Positions 11,216 through 20,558 of a DNA stretch of 64,000 nucleotides are shown here, one piece after another. Every line of letters starts with the position of its first letter. Position 1 is the first letter of the stretch. The notes under the pieces were generated by a model. It was not told where the DNA came from. It searched no databases and worked only from the letters and a program-made list of their open reading frames with translations. The stretch is taken from assembly GCF_017696315.1 (NCBI RefSeq), contig NZ_JAAORJ010000002.1:510895-574894 (forward strand), in the 5' to 3' direction. Source of the DNA: Prochlorococcus marinus XMU1412 (GTDB taxonomy: Bacteria; Cyanobacteriota; Cyanobacteriia; PCC-6307; Cyanobiaceae). The position numbers and the translations under genes are program-made.

Positions 11216-11755
11216 ATGGTTGCTATTAATCCAAAGAAAAATTTACATTTTGGTGAAAACCCTCCTGAAATCAACTTAAACAGTAATTTAAAAAGATGGT
11301 TTTCCAGGAATATTGGATTATGGAAATCTAATAGAACGTATTTTCTCGATGAAGCACAAAAAACTTATAATTTAAGTATGAATATAAATATTCAAGCTCT
11401 CGAAAGTAAGTCCGAATGGGAGTCGCATTATAAATTCACTTGGTATCCAGAAAAAAAATATAATTTCTTTGACGAAAATCCCCAGTATAAAGAACGAGGA
11501 GAAATGCATGCATTTTTAAAAGGCCATCAACTTAAGAGGGAAAATTTTTATTTAAGTAATGATGAAGGTATTTCAAATATTAAACAAGTCGACGAACACG
11601 AAATGATTTTTGAATCTTCTTACAAAGATTGGCATATTCTTGAACATACAAGACTTGTAGATTCTGATAATTATAGATTTAGGGTTATATATTCATGGAA
11701 TAAAGATATGCTTAAAATAGTAGAGAATCATCACGAAATTAAAATTATTAAATAA
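11216..11755 (+). CDS. CpeS/CpcS-type phycobilin lyase-like protein
   Basis: A 179-residue beta-barrel (lipocalin-like) protein. It resembles S-type bilin lyases: N-terminal FSRNIGLWKSNRTYFL matches the family GxWxSxRTY signature, and the rest alternates short strands (GEMHAFLKG, HEMIFESSYKDW, NYRFRVIYSWN) as in CpeS. S-type lyases attach phycobilins to Cys of phycobiliproteins. High-light Prochlorococcus keep only a remnant phycoerythrin beta subunit and a few lyases, so a single stand-alone lyase gene here is in keeping. Family assignment is from motif reading; substrate is inferred. Confidence 0.65.
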   Translation: MVAINPKKNLHFGENPPEINLNSNLKRWFSRNIGLWKSNRTYFLDEAQKTYNLSMNINIQALESKSEWESHYKFTWYPEKKYNFFDENPQYKERGEMHAFLKGHQLKRENFYLSNDEGISNIKQVDEHEMIFESSYKDWHILEHTRLVDSDNYRFRVIYSWNKDMLKIVENHHEIKIIK

Positions 11756-11828
11756 ATTCTTTGGGCAGGTTTAGTTTAAAAAATAAAAAATGTTATCTTT
11801 GATAATATGAATTAAAAATAAATCAAAT

Positions 11829-12263
11829 ATGAGTTTAAAAATATCTAAAATTTTTGCAATTCCTCTAATTTTTTCATCTTTTTTATTTGATACAAATAAT
11901 GAATTTAATAAAGTAAATGCAAATGTTAAAAATTTGCCTGCCAATAAGGAAGATTTAGATTTATATCATGGGATGGGTGTTTCATTTCTATGTAATGCGA
12001 CAAGAAAAGGATTTGATCTAGATTTCCCAAAAACATTAAACGTTGCCTCAGCAACGTTCGCATCAGTAGTATCACAAAAACATGGAGGGAAAATAATAGA
12101 AAAAAAGAAACAGCAAACAGTTGATATGAAACAATTGCAATTTATTGCATCTCTGCAATTAGTTGAATCAGCTCTTCAAGTTTGTCCAGATAATGTCCCT
12201 GAAAAGATCGAAAAACAATTTAAGATTGAAACTGAGAGACTCAAGAAATTACAAGGTTTGTAA
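11829..12263 (+). CDS. Conserved hypothetical secreted protein
   Basis: I do not recognise a characterised family. The 144-residue protein has a probable signal peptide (hydrophobic residues about 9-20) and a mature part with two Cys (SFLCNAT near residue 57 and QVCPDN near 117), which could form a disulfide in the periplasm. The middle is helical and lysine-rich. It sits alone between the CpeS-like gene and the convergent prs gene. No cognate partner is evident. Confidence 0.6.
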   Translation: MSLKISKIFAIPLIFSSFLFDTNNEFNKVNANVKNLPANKEDLDLYHGMGVSFLCNATRKGFDLDFPKTLNVASATFASVVSQKHGGKIIEKKKQQTVDMKQLQFIASLQLVESALQVCPDNVPEKIEKQFKIETERLKKLQGL

Positions 12264-12275
12264 AAAATAATTTTT

Positions 12276-13271
12276 TTATCTAAACATAGAGCTAACAGAA
12301 CTTTCTTCGTGGATTCTCCAAATAGCTTCTCCAAGCATATTTGCGACGGAAAGGACTTTTAACTGTGGAAAATTATCTTTATGTATAACTGGTATGCTGT
12401 TAGTCACAATAACTTGTTCGAAAAGATTCTTAGAACTTAATCTTTCATAAGAAGGAGGAGAAAATACAGCATGTGAGGCACATGCAAATATTCTATTAGC
12501 TCCTTCTTTTTTTAGTAAATTTGCTCCAGAACAAATCGTACCTCCCGTGTCTATCATGTCGTCTATAAGAATGGCCGTTTTACCTTTGACTTCACCGATA
12601 ACGGTTAGACTTTCAGCGATATTATGCGCAGCTCTCCTTTTATCAATGATAGCCAACGGCGCATCATTCATTAATTTCGCGAACGCTCTTGCTCTTGCTA
12701 CCCCGCCTACATCAGGAGAGACTACAACTATTTCTTCTAAATCTAAAGATTCTAGATAATCAATTAATACAGGTGAACCGTAAATATGATCGCATGGTAT
12801 ATCGAAGTAGCCTTGTATTTGAGCCGAGTGTAAGTCCATCGCTAAAACTCTATCAACTCCTGATTTCTCTAGTAAATTGGCAGTTAATTTTGCAGTTATA
12901 GACTCTCTTCCTGAGGTTTTCCTGTCTGCCCTTGCATATCCAAAATAGGGAATTACAGCCGTTATTTGTCTTGCAGATGCTCTTTTACAAGCGTCAACCA
13001 TGATCATGAGCTCCATTAAACTATCGTTTACAGGAGCGCATGTAGGTTGTACAAGGAATACATCACAACCTCTAATAGATTGCTGAATCTGAACATAAAG
13101 TTCTCCATCTGCAAATCTTTTAGATATTAAAGGTACATTTTCAATCCCTAAGTATGATGCAATTTCTTCAGCTAACTTTGGGTTTGTTGTCCCACTTACT
13201 AACCTTAATCTACTATTAGTTAGATTAAAGTTCGATTCTTTACTCTGCATTGCCGTGATAAAACTTGTCAC
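12276..13271 (-). CDS. prs: Ribose-phosphate pyrophosphokinase (PRPP synthetase)
   Basis: Makes PRPP from ribose-5-phosphate and ATP for nucleotide, His and Trp synthesis. The 331 residues show the class I signatures FADGELYVQI, the metal-binding DLHSAQIQGYFDIPCDHIYG region (positions about 146-165) and the PRPP-binding loop AILIDDMIDTGGTICSGA. A second in-frame ATG at 13250 is a possible start; the protein from there still contains the full fold. Downstream end faces the hypothetical secreted protein gene; a 246-base spacer separates it from the divergent malQ and shows nothing I can assign. Confidence 0.97.
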   Translation of the reverse strand: MTSFITAMQSKESNFNLTNSRLRLVSGTTNPKLAEEIASYLGIENVPLISKRFADGELYVQIQQSIRGCDVFLVQPTCAPVNDSLMELMIMVDACKRASARQITAVIPYFGYARADRKTSGRESITAKLTANLLEKSGVDRVLAMDLHSAQIQGYFDIPCDHIYGSPVLIDYLESLDLEEIVVVSPDVGGVARARAFAKLMNDAPLAIIDKRRAAHNIAESLTVIGEVKGKTAILIDDMIDTGGTICSGANLLKKEGANRIFACASHAVFSPPSYERLSSKNLFEQVIVTNSIPVIHKDNFPQLKVLSVANMLGEAIWRIHEESSVSSMFR

Positions 13272-13517
13272 GAAATTTGCACCATAAAACTATATTATCA
13301 TCGTAGTCGTTTATGTGAATTTAGCAAAAGATAATGACTAGATATTTTCAAAAGACACCTCAATTAAGCAAAAATTTGTTGAATAAAAATTAATATTTAT
13401 ATTTATCCAGGCGTAAAAATCAGCAATGATATTTGTCAATTAAAAAAAATTTGTATAAGGTTGAATTTAGAGAAATAAAAACACGTTAAGTTTAAAGAAT
13501 CAAAATATATTGAAAAC

Positions 13518-15038
13518 ATGCCTATAGAGTCAATTATTGCAAGAAAATCATTAGGCGTACTTATGCATCCAACATGTATTCCGGGAGGAAGAGTATGTGG
13601 AACTTTTGGGAGAGGAGCTAAAGAGTGGATAAGAAAACTTCATAAGCATGGAATTGAATACTGGCAATTTTTACCTCTTACACCTACTGACTCTACAGGT
13701 TCACCATATAGTTCCCCATCTAGTTTTGCACTAAACCCATGGTTTTTGGATATGGATGATTTAATCGAAAAAGGTTTTATCTACATCTCAGATAAAGAAA
13801 ATCTAGGTCCAACAAATCAGAATAAAGATCATTTTGATTTTGATATTGCAGATGACCTAACAAAAAAATTAGGTCACCTCCTTTTGCAAGGTTGGAGTTC
13901 ACAATCTGAAGAAAGAAAAATTAATTTTAACAAATGGGTCAGTAGGCATTCTTGGGTTGAAGATTATGCAACATTTGTTGTTATCAGAGAGGAATTTAAT
14001 ATGTTGCCTTGGTGGGAATGGCCTCAAGAATTTAAAATAAAAAATAATAAGTTCTTAAAATCGTGGATTAAGAAAAAAAGTGAAGAGATACTTATTAAAA
14101 AATTAATACAGTGGCATCTTCATGAGCAATGGAGTGTCATTAAAAACTTTGCAAAATCAAGAAATATTAAGCTGATAGGAGATTTGCCTTTTTATGTCTC
14201 TAGAGACAGCGCCGACGTATGGAGTAATAAATCATTATTTTCAATTTTTAAAAATGGAGATTTAATCTTTCAAAGTGGGGTTCCACCTGATTATTTTTCA
14301 TCAACAGGACAATTATGGGGTACCCCAACTTACTTTTGGTCAAAGCATAAAAGGACTAATTTCAATTGGTGGAGAAAAAGATTTCAAAGACAATTTGAAC
14401 TTGTGGACATATTAAGATTTGATCATTTCAGGGGTTTAGCAGGTTACTGGAGAGTTAATGGCAATTCTAAAACGGCAATTATTGGAAAATGGATAAATTC
14501 TCCAGGTAAAACACTATTAAATAAAGTAAAAAAGGATCTAGGGGGTAACTATCTACCTATTATTGCGGAGGATCTGGGAGTAATTACTCCAGATGTAGAG
14601 AAATTAAGGAAAAACTTTGAACTACCTGGCATGAAAATATTACAATTTGCTTTTGATGGCAATGAAGATAATCCTTATTTACCAAAGAATATTGAAGGAG
14701 AAAATTGGGTTGTTTATACAGGTACTCACGACAACTCTACTTCTGTTTCATGGTGGAATAATTTAGATTATGAATCCCAAAAAAGAATAAAAGATGAATA
14801 TAAATTTTCAGAAAATCCTTCTTGGGATTTAATAGAAATTGGCATGGGGACAAATGCTAATCTTTTTATCGCTCCATTACAAGATCTCTTATCTCTAGAC
14901 GATTCAAGTAGATTAAACAAACCTGGGACCACAAAAAATAACTGGAAATGGAAGTTAAATTGTCCTTTAGAAGAAATAGAAAATAATATAAAAATGTTTA
15001 GTGAGATAGGAAATAATTTTGGGAGAACTCTAATATAG
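13518..15038 (+). CDS. malQ: 4-alpha-glucanotransferase (amylomaltase)
   Basis: Cytosolic GH77 enzyme that transfers alpha-1,4-glucan segments during glycogen breakdown. The 506 residues contain the three catalytic-site signatures: ILRFDHFRGLAGYW (nucleophile Asp), IIAEDLGVITPDV (acid/base Glu) and GTHDNST (third carboxylate). N-terminal LHPTCIPGGRVCGTFG and PSGSPYSS-like TGSPYSSPSSFALNP are also typical. Works with glycogen phosphorylase at night, feeding the zwf pathway found nearby. Confidence 0.96.
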   Translation: MPIESIIARKSLGVLMHPTCIPGGRVCGTFGRGAKEWIRKLHKHGIEYWQFLPLTPTDSTGSPYSSPSSFALNPWFLDMDDLIEKGFIYISDKENLGPTNQNKDHFDFDIADDLTKKLGHLLLQGWSSQSEERKINFNKWVSRHSWVEDYATFVVIREEFNMLPWWEWPQEFKIKNNKFLKSWIKKKSEEILIKKLIQWHLHEQWSVIKNFAKSRNIKLIGDLPFYVSRDSADVWSNKSLFSIFKNGDLIFQSGVPPDYFSSTGQLWGTPTYFWSKHKRTNFNWWRKRFQRQFELVDILRFDHFRGLAGYWRVNGNSKTAIIGKWINSPGKTLLNKVKKDLGGNYLPIIAEDLGVITPDVEKLRKNFELPGMKILQFAFDGNEDNPYLPKNIEGENWVVYTGTHDNSTSVSWWNNLDYESQKRIKDEYKFSENPSWDLIEIGMGTNANLFIAPLQDLLSLDDSSRLNKPGTTKNNWKWKLNCPLEEIENNIKMFSEIGNNFGRTLI

Positions 15039-15051
15039 ATATTTTTAAAAA

Positions 15052-15546
15052 TTATTTATCAATAATTTGATTTTCAATATTTTGAATCTCGATAACATTT
15101 ACATTTAAAATAAAGTATCTCTTTAATATAAAAATAGTTAAAACTAATATAAAAAAATACAAAAGACTTCCTTGCCATGTATTGACAAGATCAAATTTCC
15201 TAAACATAAAATCCTTTCCCTTTTTCTTTAAAATTTTTCTTTCTTTAACTGCTAAATTTATTAACGTATTTTTTTTTAAAACTAAGCATTCCTCTAATTT
15301 AATTAATATAGATCTTATAAAAGGATACTCTGGCCTAGTACTTTTATTATTATTTTCAATAGAGTTTATTATTCGTTCAGGGATTTTTGAAATGTATGAC
15401 AATTCTTTAATTGTAAGGTTTTGTTGAATTCTTGCGTCTTTTACTAACTTTGCAATTTCTAAAAATTGGTCAGCCATTCTAGGACTAAATTCTTTATTTT
15501 TTTCAGATTTTTTATTAAATAAAAAGAGATTTTTCAAAATTTTCAT
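15052..15546 (-). CDS. HTH (RodZ/Xre-like) single-pass membrane protein
   Basis: A 164-residue protein with an N-terminal Xre-type helix-turn-helix (about residues 30-95: IQQNLTIKELSYISKIPERIINSIE) and a single hydrophobic span near residues 128-148. This cytoplasmic HTH followed by one membrane helix is the RodZ layout, where the HTH contacts MreB. Prochlorococcus is nearly coccoid, so the cell-shape role is uncertain. The short periplasmic tail lacks the usual C-terminal domain. Convergent with malQ. Confidence 0.7.
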   Translation of the reverse strand: MKILKNLFLFNKKSEKNKEFSPRMADQFLEIAKLVKDARIQQNLTIKELSYISKIPERIINSIENNNKSTRPEYPFIRSILIKLEECLVLKKNTLINLAVKERKILKKKGKDFMFRKFDLVNTWQGSLLYFFILVLTIFILKRYFILNVNVIEIQNIENQIIDK

Positions 15547-15655
15547 TTAATCTTCCAAAGCTAAATAATCCTTTTAATTCTCATTTTTAAAATATTACAT
15601 CTAATTCTAATAGAATTAAATTCATAGGTAAGTTAATTAACTATAAATATAAAAA

Positions 15656-17311
15656 CTAAACTGTTGAAATAATATTTTGTACTGCACTTTTTGCAATATT
15701 CAGAGGGCTAAAAGTATCTCTAATTAAAGCTAAGAGTTTTTTTGCATTAGTAAATTCTAATTTTTCATCTTTTATAAGACTTAAAAGAAGATTCTTCCTA
15801 ACTTCGGATCCTTTTTTACTGACAAATAATTTCAATCCAGCGTTCGCAACTGGTATGAGATCTGAATTAATATTCTCTGAATCTCTAAATAAAATGTTTA
15901 ATAAACTTTCAACTTTTTCTACTTGGATTTGACCTTTTTTATCAAAAACGACTTCTAAAAGTATGTCTAAAATCTCTTCAGAATTATCAGTAAGTAGTTT
16001 TTTAGCAATATATGGATAAGCTATTTTTAAAATTTTAAATTCAGGATCTAACCTTAGTGCTAACCCTTCTTGACTAACAACGGCTCTTATTATTAAGGCA
16101 AACCTACTAGGAACTCTGAAAGGATAGGAATACATTAGTTTTGAAAATTTGTCAGTTACATTTTTAAGATTAAAATTACCAACCTCAGCGCCAAAAGATC
16201 CTCCAAGAACTTCTTTTAATGGTTCAACAAGTTTTTGAAGATCTTGTTCTTTGGTTAAAAAACCTAATTTCTGGAAATCTTCTGCGAGAAGGTAATATTC
16301 ATCGTTTATTATGTGAACAATTGCCTTAATAAGAGTAAGTCTATCTGAATTTGTAATAGTATCCATCATTCCGAAATCAACATAAGCTAAATTCCCACAA
16401 TCTGCATTTCCTCCTTTAAGAGCAAACATATTTCCTGGATGTGGGTCTGCATGAAAGTATCCAAATTCAAATAATTGCTGCAGACCACTGATGACACATG
16501 TTTTTATAAACGAAGAAGGTATTAAGTTATTTTCCTCTAGTAAAGCTCGATCTCTTAACTTAACTCCATCAATCCAAGAAGTTGTGATTACCCTTTTGGA
16601 TGAAAACTGTTTTTCTAATTTAGGAATAAAAATATTTGGGTTTTCTTTAAATAAATTTGCAAACCTCAAAGCATTTTCGGCTTCTTTTTGATAGTCAATT
16701 TCATCAAAAAGTGCCCTACCGAATTCATCTATTATTTCTCCAATTCCGACACCTATATTTAATGGTAAGAGTGGAGATAAAAAAGTTCCCAAAAACCTTA
16801 AGATTACAACATCCCTTCTTATGAGAAAGTATAAATTTGGCCGTTGTACTTTCACAGCTAGATAAGAATTATTTATTTTTGCTTTATAAACTTGACCTAA
16901 GCTTGCTGAAGCAATAGGACTATCTGGAAACTCTTCAAATAATTCATTAGCAGGGGAATCAAGTTCCTCTTCAATGATTTTTAGAGCAATTTTGTGATCA
17001 AATGCTGGGAGATTATCTTGTAATTTTGTAAGTTCTGTAAGCCAATCTTGTCTAACAAGATCTGGTCTAGTTGAGAGTGCTTGGCCTAATTTGATAAAAC
17101 AAGGTCCTAAATCCGTTATTACATCAAAAAGATATTTCGAAAGATTTTTTTGTACATTTTTATTTTTACTGTTACCTTGAAAAAGTATTCTTAAAAAAAG
17201 AAAAATAAAAGTTAAAAGGATATATAAAACTCTTGGGATAAAAATCCATGGTCTCAAAATCAACCAAAATAAGTCATCTTTTGCTGAATATTTCGAATAA
17301 GATCTTTTCAT
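15656..17311 (-). CDS. ABC1/AarF/UbiB family atypical kinase
   Basis: A 551-residue member of the UbiB family, membrane-associated atypical kinases tied to quinone or prenyl-lipid metabolism in bacteria and plastids. Family motifs are present: LGPCFIKLGQALSTRPDL (KxGQ-type motif), ASASLGQVYKAK (Ala-rich nucleotide-binding loop), FHADPHPGNMF (catalytic loop) and VDFGMMDT (metal-binding DFG-like). Hydrophobic segments lie at the N-terminus (about 20-45). Cyanobacteria carry several paralogues; which this is cannot be told from sequence alone. Confidence 0.9.
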   Translation of the reverse strand: MKRSYSKYSAKDDLFWLILRPWIFIPRVLYILLTFIFLFLRILFQGNSKNKNVQKNLSKYLFDVITDLGPCFIKLGQALSTRPDLVRQDWLTELTKLQDNLPAFDHKIALKIIEEELDSPANELFEEFPDSPIASASLGQVYKAKINNSYLAVKVQRPNLYFLIRRDVVILRFLGTFLSPLLPLNIGVGIGEIIDEFGRALFDEIDYQKEAENALRFANLFKENPNIFIPKLEKQFSSKRVITTSWIDGVKLRDRALLEENNLIPSSFIKTCVISGLQQLFEFGYFHADPHPGNMFALKGGNADCGNLAYVDFGMMDTITNSDRLTLIKAIVHIINDEYYLLAEDFQKLGFLTKEQDLQKLVEPLKEVLGGSFGAEVGNFNLKNVTDKFSKLMYSYPFRVPSRFALIIRAVVSQEGLALRLDPEFKILKIAYPYIAKKLLTDNSEEILDILLEVVFDKKGQIQVEKVESLLNILFRDSENINSDLIPVANAGLKLFVSKKGSEVRKNLLLSLIKDEKLEFTNAKKLLALIRDTFSPLNIAKSAVQNIISTV

Positions 17312-17375
17312 TAAAGTTAAAAAATATCAAAAAAGATTACCATGTAGTCCATTCTATATATGTCAATAATACTTT

Positions 17376-18773
17376 ATGAGCATTTCATCTTTTCTAACTA
17401 AAAAGTTTTTAAAGTCTTTATTCTTTCCCGCTCATAACAGAGGGGCAGCTTTACCAAAGAAATTAGTGAAGTTATTAAAATATCCACCTGGGTATTGGGA
17501 CTTGCCCGAACTGCCAGAAATAGGCTCCCCACTATCCCAAAGCGGATTAATTGCTAAATCTCAAAGAGAATTCTCCGACAAATTTGGGGCTAAAGGATGT
17601 TTTTTTGGAGTTAATGGAGCTTCCGGATTAATACAATCCGCAGTAATTGCATTGGCAAAACCAGGCGAAAATATCCTGATGCCTAGAAATGTTCATATAA
17701 GTGTTATAAAAATCTGTGCGATGCAGAATATAAATCCAATATTTTTTGACCTAGAATTTTCACCCGTAACGGGGCATTACAAACCAATTACAAAAATTTG
17801 GTTGGAAAATATATTTAAAAAATTAAATTTAGATGAGAATAAAATTGCAGGGGTTATTCTCGTAAATCCCTCTTATCATGGATATGCCGGAGATTTAGAG
17901 TCTTTAATAGATTGTTGTCATCAAAAAAATTTACCTGTTTTAGTTGATGAAGCCCATGGTTCATATTTCCTTTTTTGTGAAAACCTTAATTTACCAAAAC
18001 CGGCCTTATCATCAAACGCTGATTTAGTCGTAAATTCATTGCATAAGTCGCTCAATGGATTAACTCAAACGGCAGTACTTTGGTACAAAGGGAATCTAAT
18101 AAATGAAAGTAATTTAATCAAAAGTATTAATTTGCTCCAAACTACCAGTCCAAGTTCCTTATTACTTTCTTCTTGTGAAGAGTCTATAAGGGACTGGCTT
18201 AACAAAAAAAGTTTATCAAAATATCAAAAAAGAATTTTAGAGGCAAAAAGTATTTATAAAAAATTAATTCAAAAAAATATTCCTCTCATAGAAACTCAAG
18301 ACCCCTTAAAAATTGTAGTAAATACCTCTAAGGCTGGGATTGATGGTTTTACTGCTGATAACTTTTTTTATAGAAATGGCCTTATTGCCGAATTGCCAGA
18401 AATGATGACTCTCACTTTTTGCTTAGGATTTGGAAATCAAAAAGATTTTCTTAATTTATTTGAAAAGTTATGGAAAAAATTACTATTGAATTCCAAAAAA
18501 TCAAAAAATTTAGAAGTTCTCAAATCGCCCTTTAAATTAGTTCAAGCTCCCGAAATTGAAATAGGGATTGCTTGGAGAAGTAAGGCTCGGAGTATTTCTT
18601 TCTCACAATCATTAAATAAAATATCTGGAGATATTATTTGCCCTTATCCTCCTGGGATACCTTTACTAATTCCTGGCGAAAAAATTGATAAAGATAGGTT
18701 TAATTGGATAAATAATCAAAGTCTATGCAACAAAGATCTGGTAAATTTTAATATAAGAGTCTTAGAAACATAG
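17376..18773 (+). CDS. Orn/Lys/Arg decarboxylase family (PLP, group III fold)
   Basis: Decarboxylase of the prokaryotic Orn/Lys/Arg group III type, probably making a diamine or agmatine. The 465 residues lack the N-terminal wing domain of E. coli enzymes, which is normal for the short cyanobacterial/Gram-positive form. The aminotransferase fold is clear: ASGLIQSAVIAL, the cofactor-binding VDEAHGSYF and the PLP-Lys in VNSLHKSLNGLTQTA. The C-terminal domain carries PYPPGIPLLIPGE, a hallmark of the family. The substrate (Lys, Orn or Arg) is not decidable. cdsA starts 10 bases after its stop. Confidence 0.88.
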   Translation: MSISSFLTKKFLKSLFFPAHNRGAALPKKLVKLLKYPPGYWDLPELPEIGSPLSQSGLIAKSQREFSDKFGAKGCFFGVNGASGLIQSAVIALAKPGENILMPRNVHISVIKICAMQNINPIFFDLEFSPVTGHYKPITKIWLENIFKKLNLDENKIAGVILVNPSYHGYAGDLESLIDCCHQKNLPVLVDEAHGSYFLFCENLNLPKPALSSNADLVVNSLHKSLNGLTQTAVLWYKGNLINESNLIKSINLLQTTSPSSLLLSSCEESIRDWLNKKSLSKYQKRILEAKSIYKKLIQKNIPLIETQDPLKIVVNTSKAGIDGFTADNFFYRNGLIAELPEMMTLTFCLGFGNQKDFLNLFEKLWKKLLLNSKKSKNLEVLKSPFKLVQAPEIEIGIAWRSKARSISFSQSLNKISGDIICPYPPGIPLLIPGEKIDKDRFNWINNQSLCNKDLVNFNIRVLET

Positions 18774-18782
18774 CAATTTCAT

Positions 18783-19640
18783 ATGAGATTAAGAAGCGGA
18801 TTACTTATAGGAATTTTTGGTTTAATTGTTGTTTTGTTGGGCGGATGGTTTTTTACATTGGCAACTGCTTTGCTTACATATCTTGCATTATTAGAATTTT
18901 TTAGAATGGCAGAATTTAAAGGAATTAGACCAGCTACAAAAACCACATTATTTTCATCCTTTATTATTATAGTTTCTACTTATCTTGAGACTATTGGATT
19001 GCTTGAAGGAGAAATTTCAAATTCAATTTTGCCGATCTGTTCAGTTGGGATATGCACTTGGCTACTTTTGCAACCAAAACCTGGGACAATTTCAGATATT
19101 GCAGCCTCTATTTTTGGATTATTCTACTTAGGTTTTTTACCTAGTTATTGGATTAAGCTAAGGGGATTAGATTCAGTGATAATAAGTTCAAATCAGGGTT
19201 TTATGTCGTTTGAGAACTTATCAAATACTGCAGGCCTTCATTTAACTTTAACTTCTTGTTTTTTAATTGTTGCTAGTGATATTGGCTCTTATTTCATTGG
19301 GAAGTCATTTGGCAAAACATCTCTATCTCCAATATCTCCTAGCAAAACTATAGAAGGTTTAATTGGAGGAATATCCTGTTCAACTTTACTAGCAATATTT
19401 TTCGCATTTTTAATGAATTGGGAAAATCCATTATTTGTTGGAATAATATATGGAATTTCAGTTTCTCTCATGGCATTAGTTGGAGATTTAATCGAATCTA
19501 TGATGAAGAGAGATGCAAAAATAAAAGATTCCGGAACTTTTTTACCGGGACATGGAGGAATTCTTGACCGAATTGACAGTTACATCTTTACTCCATCAGT
19601 TTTGTATTATATTTTTATAATTCTCAAGTATCTAAATTAA
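18783..19640 (+). CDS. cdsA: Phosphatidate cytidylyltransferase
   Basis: Integral membrane enzyme that makes CDP-diacylglycerol from phosphatidate and CTP, the branch point to phosphatidylglycerol. The 285-residue protein has many hydrophobic segments and the C-terminal CDS signature: KRDAKIKDSGTFLPGHGG followed by ILDRIDS. An upstream SPSKTIEGLIGG loop is also characteristic. Start ATG follows 9 bases after the decarboxylase stop, so the two are likely co-transcribed. Convergent with an alpha/beta hydrolase gene. Confidence 0.96.
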   Translation: MRLRSGLLIGIFGLIVVLLGGWFFTLATALLTYLALLEFFRMAEFKGIRPATKTTLFSSFIIIVSTYLETIGLLEGEISNSILPICSVGICTWLLLQPKPGTISDIAASIFGLFYLGFLPSYWIKLRGLDSVIISSNQGFMSFENLSNTAGLHLTLTSCFLIVASDIGSYFIGKSFGKTSLSPISPSKTIEGLIGGISCSTLLAIFFAFLMNWENPLFVGIIYGISVSLMALVGDLIESMMKRDAKIKDSGTFLPGHGGILDRIDSYIFTPSVLYYIFIILKYLN

Positions 19641-19651
19641 TTAAAAATCTT

Positions 19652-20551
19652 TTATTCCAAAAAATAATCTTGGATAATTTTACTAGATAATGATGGTAGA
19701 TCTATATGAGGAAGATGACCACAATTTTGCAACCCTACAAAATTTAATTTTTCAATACTTCTTATATTTTTAATCTCTTTTTTTCCAAGAATTCGATCAT
19801 TTTCTCCACACAATGTTTTAATTGGGATATTTGGGATATATTTTTGAGTCCCTGCGAACCCACCACTTTTTGCAAATGATGCAAGTGAATTCCTCCATCC
19901 TTTACAACCTAGATGAATTGAAGCAATTTGCTCTTCCATCTTACCAACACATTCATCTGGATAAGCAAATGCTTGCCTACAAAGAGTTTTTCTGACCTGA
20001 GGCAATCCAAGAAATGAGGCGCCAATTTGGTTAAGAGGGAAAGGGATACTCTTAGGTTCTCCAAACAATCCGGCGGGAGACAAAAGGATGATTTTATCAA
20101 TAGAATCAGGAATTTCAAAAGCAAGTTTTAAAGCAGTTGAGCCTCCCATGGAGGCTCCAATAATTTTTAGATTCTTTGCTATGTTTAATGTCTTAAGGAG
20201 ATCAATTAAATGTAAAATTATTTTCGAGGAATTGTATTCATTTGTTGCGCACCTGGGACTAAAACCAAAACCCAGAAGATCAGGAACGATAACTTGAAAA
20301 TTTCTTTTTAGTGATTTATATATTCTCCTGAATTCTAAAAAACTACTATCAAAACCATGTAGAAGAAGTATAGGTTGACCTTTACCTCCCATAACTACTG
20401 GGAATTTTAAAGAATTCCACTTTTGGTTAAGTTTTATCCACTTAACATCATTTGCCAAATAAAGACCTAAAGGGTCTAATAGTGACAATCTGGCACTCTC
20501 AAAAAATTCTGCATTTAAGTCACTTAATTGTTCAAAATTGTTTTTAGTCAA
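19652..20551 (-). CDS. Alpha/beta-hydrolase
   Basis: A 299-residue alpha/beta-hydrolase. The oxyanion-hole segment LLHGFDSSFLEFR and the nucleophile elbow GASMGGSTALK (catalytic Ser) are clear, and a late His lies in NCGHLPHIDLP; the acid is probably Asp in CGENDRILG. The physiological substrate is unknown; homologues are annotated as hydrolases or haloperoxidases. It follows the gldA-like gene by 7 bases on the same strand and is likely in one transcript with it. Confidence 0.87.
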   Translation of the reverse strand: MTKNNFEQLSDLNAEFFESARLSLLDPLGLYLANDVKWIKLNQKWNSLKFPVVMGGKGQPILLLHGFDSSFLEFRRIYKSLKRNFQVIVPDLLGFGFSPRCATNEYNSSKIILHLIDLLKTLNIAKNLKIIGASMGGSTALKLAFEIPDSIDKIILLSPAGLFGEPKSIPFPLNQIGASFLGLPQVRKTLCRQAFAYPDECVGKMEEQIASIHLGCKGWRNSLASFAKSGGFAGTQKYIPNIPIKTLCGENDRILGKKEIKNIRSIEKLNFVGLQNCGHLPHIDLPSLSSKIIQDYFLE

Positions 20552-20558
20552 AAAAATT

